Shown here: piece by piece, positions 63,395 to 64,000 of the stretch
Position numbering within the stretch: position 1 is the stretch's first letter
Layout: the number at the start of each line of letters is the position of its first letter
Made by a program: the position numbers and the translations under genes
Assembly (NCBI GenBank): GCA_023634235.1
Contig: JAMKCF010000012.1
Location: forward strand, 18,547,884-18,611,883
From: Pisaster brevispinus
Taxonomy: Eukaryota; Echinodermata; Asteroidea; Forcipulatida; Asteriidae
Length of the DNA: 64,000 nt
Direction of reading: 5' to 3'
The notes under the pieces: model-generated
Seen by the model: only the letters and a program-made list of their open reading frames with translations
Database searches by the model: none
What the model was told of the DNA's origin: nothing

Positions 63395-64000
63395 TTTCTA
63401 CTGTTTTCGGAGGGGAGACTTTTAAATTACGAGTCTTGCCGCCCAAGGCTGACGAATCCAACTACAGGTATTGGTTTCTATGGCAACACAAACGTATTCT
63501 TCTCAGGAATCAACTTTAGGCAAGACAGAATTGAAAACTCCATCTATCCAGGTCTTTTTATGTTTGCGTTAACAATTTGTAATCGTCCATGAAGGATGTC
63601 AAACATGATGACAGCGTATGCCATTAATTTGTTTGGACCGATCGTGGCGTCAAGACGAACTGGCTTATCTTCGTGCGTGAAGGTGCCCAGAGAAGGAGAA
63701 CCAACTAGACAATTTGAACAACAATTAACATCAATTTACCTTGGTGCTTATGTTAATCATAAACTCAAATTACTATCTAAACCTGACACAAAAATATTAA
63801 ATATTAATTGAACCCACAACTAACCAGTAACTAAAAGTAGAGTGTTGGCCCCCATCTTCTGCCTTGGTGAGGGCATGGTCCATCATCAACAACAAGCTCT
63901 CATGTTTGTTATTGGTCAGTAAAATGGTGCTTGTTTACAACATGATCGGACCTCAACCAATCAAAAGGTAACGAAGACTCACTAATGACCCAATCAGGAG

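Larger units (their letters stand above)
59278..64000. other. Region upstream of the class C receptor
   Basis: Apart from the receptor 5' UTR and promoter, which should lie just above 59277, no gene was recognised. It contains a repeat fragment at 60233-60326, the large AAAC/GAAC microsatellite and a (GT)n run. Short ORFs at 63061-63811 show no family features. Confidence 0.5.

Noticed and set aside
63845..63905. Possible minus-strand exon (frame with NKHESLLLMMDHALTKAEDG)
   Set aside because: Open frame and fair composition, but no clear acceptor or donor pair and no family match; too little to annotate at the window edge.

Overview
The window is eukaryotic genomic DNA from an animal. It is AT-rich, its genes are split into short exons (about 40 to 210 bp) with GT/AG introns, and the words ACATGT and TACATGTA are very common. 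Fold-back MITEs, minisatellites, a piggyBac remnant and a tRNA-derived SINE are scattered through it. The protein sequences and repeat style suggest a marine invertebrate deuterostome, most likely an echinoderm such as a sea star. That placement is inference, not proof.

Four protein-coding genes could be reconstructed exon by exon. (1) An NDRG-family gene on the minus strand, 4.4 to 34.9 kb, has two possible first exons and two homologous C-terminal exons. (2) A glycerol-3-phosphate acyltransferase of the GPAT3/GPAT4 type on the minus strand, 38.1 to 49.8 kb, has 15 coding exons and all acyltransferase motifs. (3) ATP synthase subunit e (ATP5ME) on the plus strand, 50.86 to 52.87 kb, has four exons and lies head to head with GPAT. 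(4) A class C, metabotropic-glutamate-receptor-like GPCR on the minus strand, 55.1 to 59.3 kb, has two coding exons. All splice phases join consistently, except for one extra base in an A5 run of an NDRG exon.

The rest is introns, intergenic DNA and repeats. Notable are nine 44-bp tandem units with splice-like signals in an NDRG intron, a 754-bp piggyBac deletion derivative flanked by TTAA, and a 902-bp element with long repeat-bearing terminal inverted repeats. Also notable are ten 59-bp minisatellite units, a perfect 132-bp-arm palindrome inside a GPAT intron, three dispersed CAGGG-ended repeats, and a 0.6-kb AAAC/GAAC microsatellite. The genes have unrelated housekeeping, lipid and signalling roles. 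Nothing suggests they form a pathway, apart from the shared GPAT/ATP5ME divergent promoter region.

No clear new biological system was found. The best leads are the duplicated NDRG tail exon, the intronic palindrome, and the altered ligand pocket of the GPCR.
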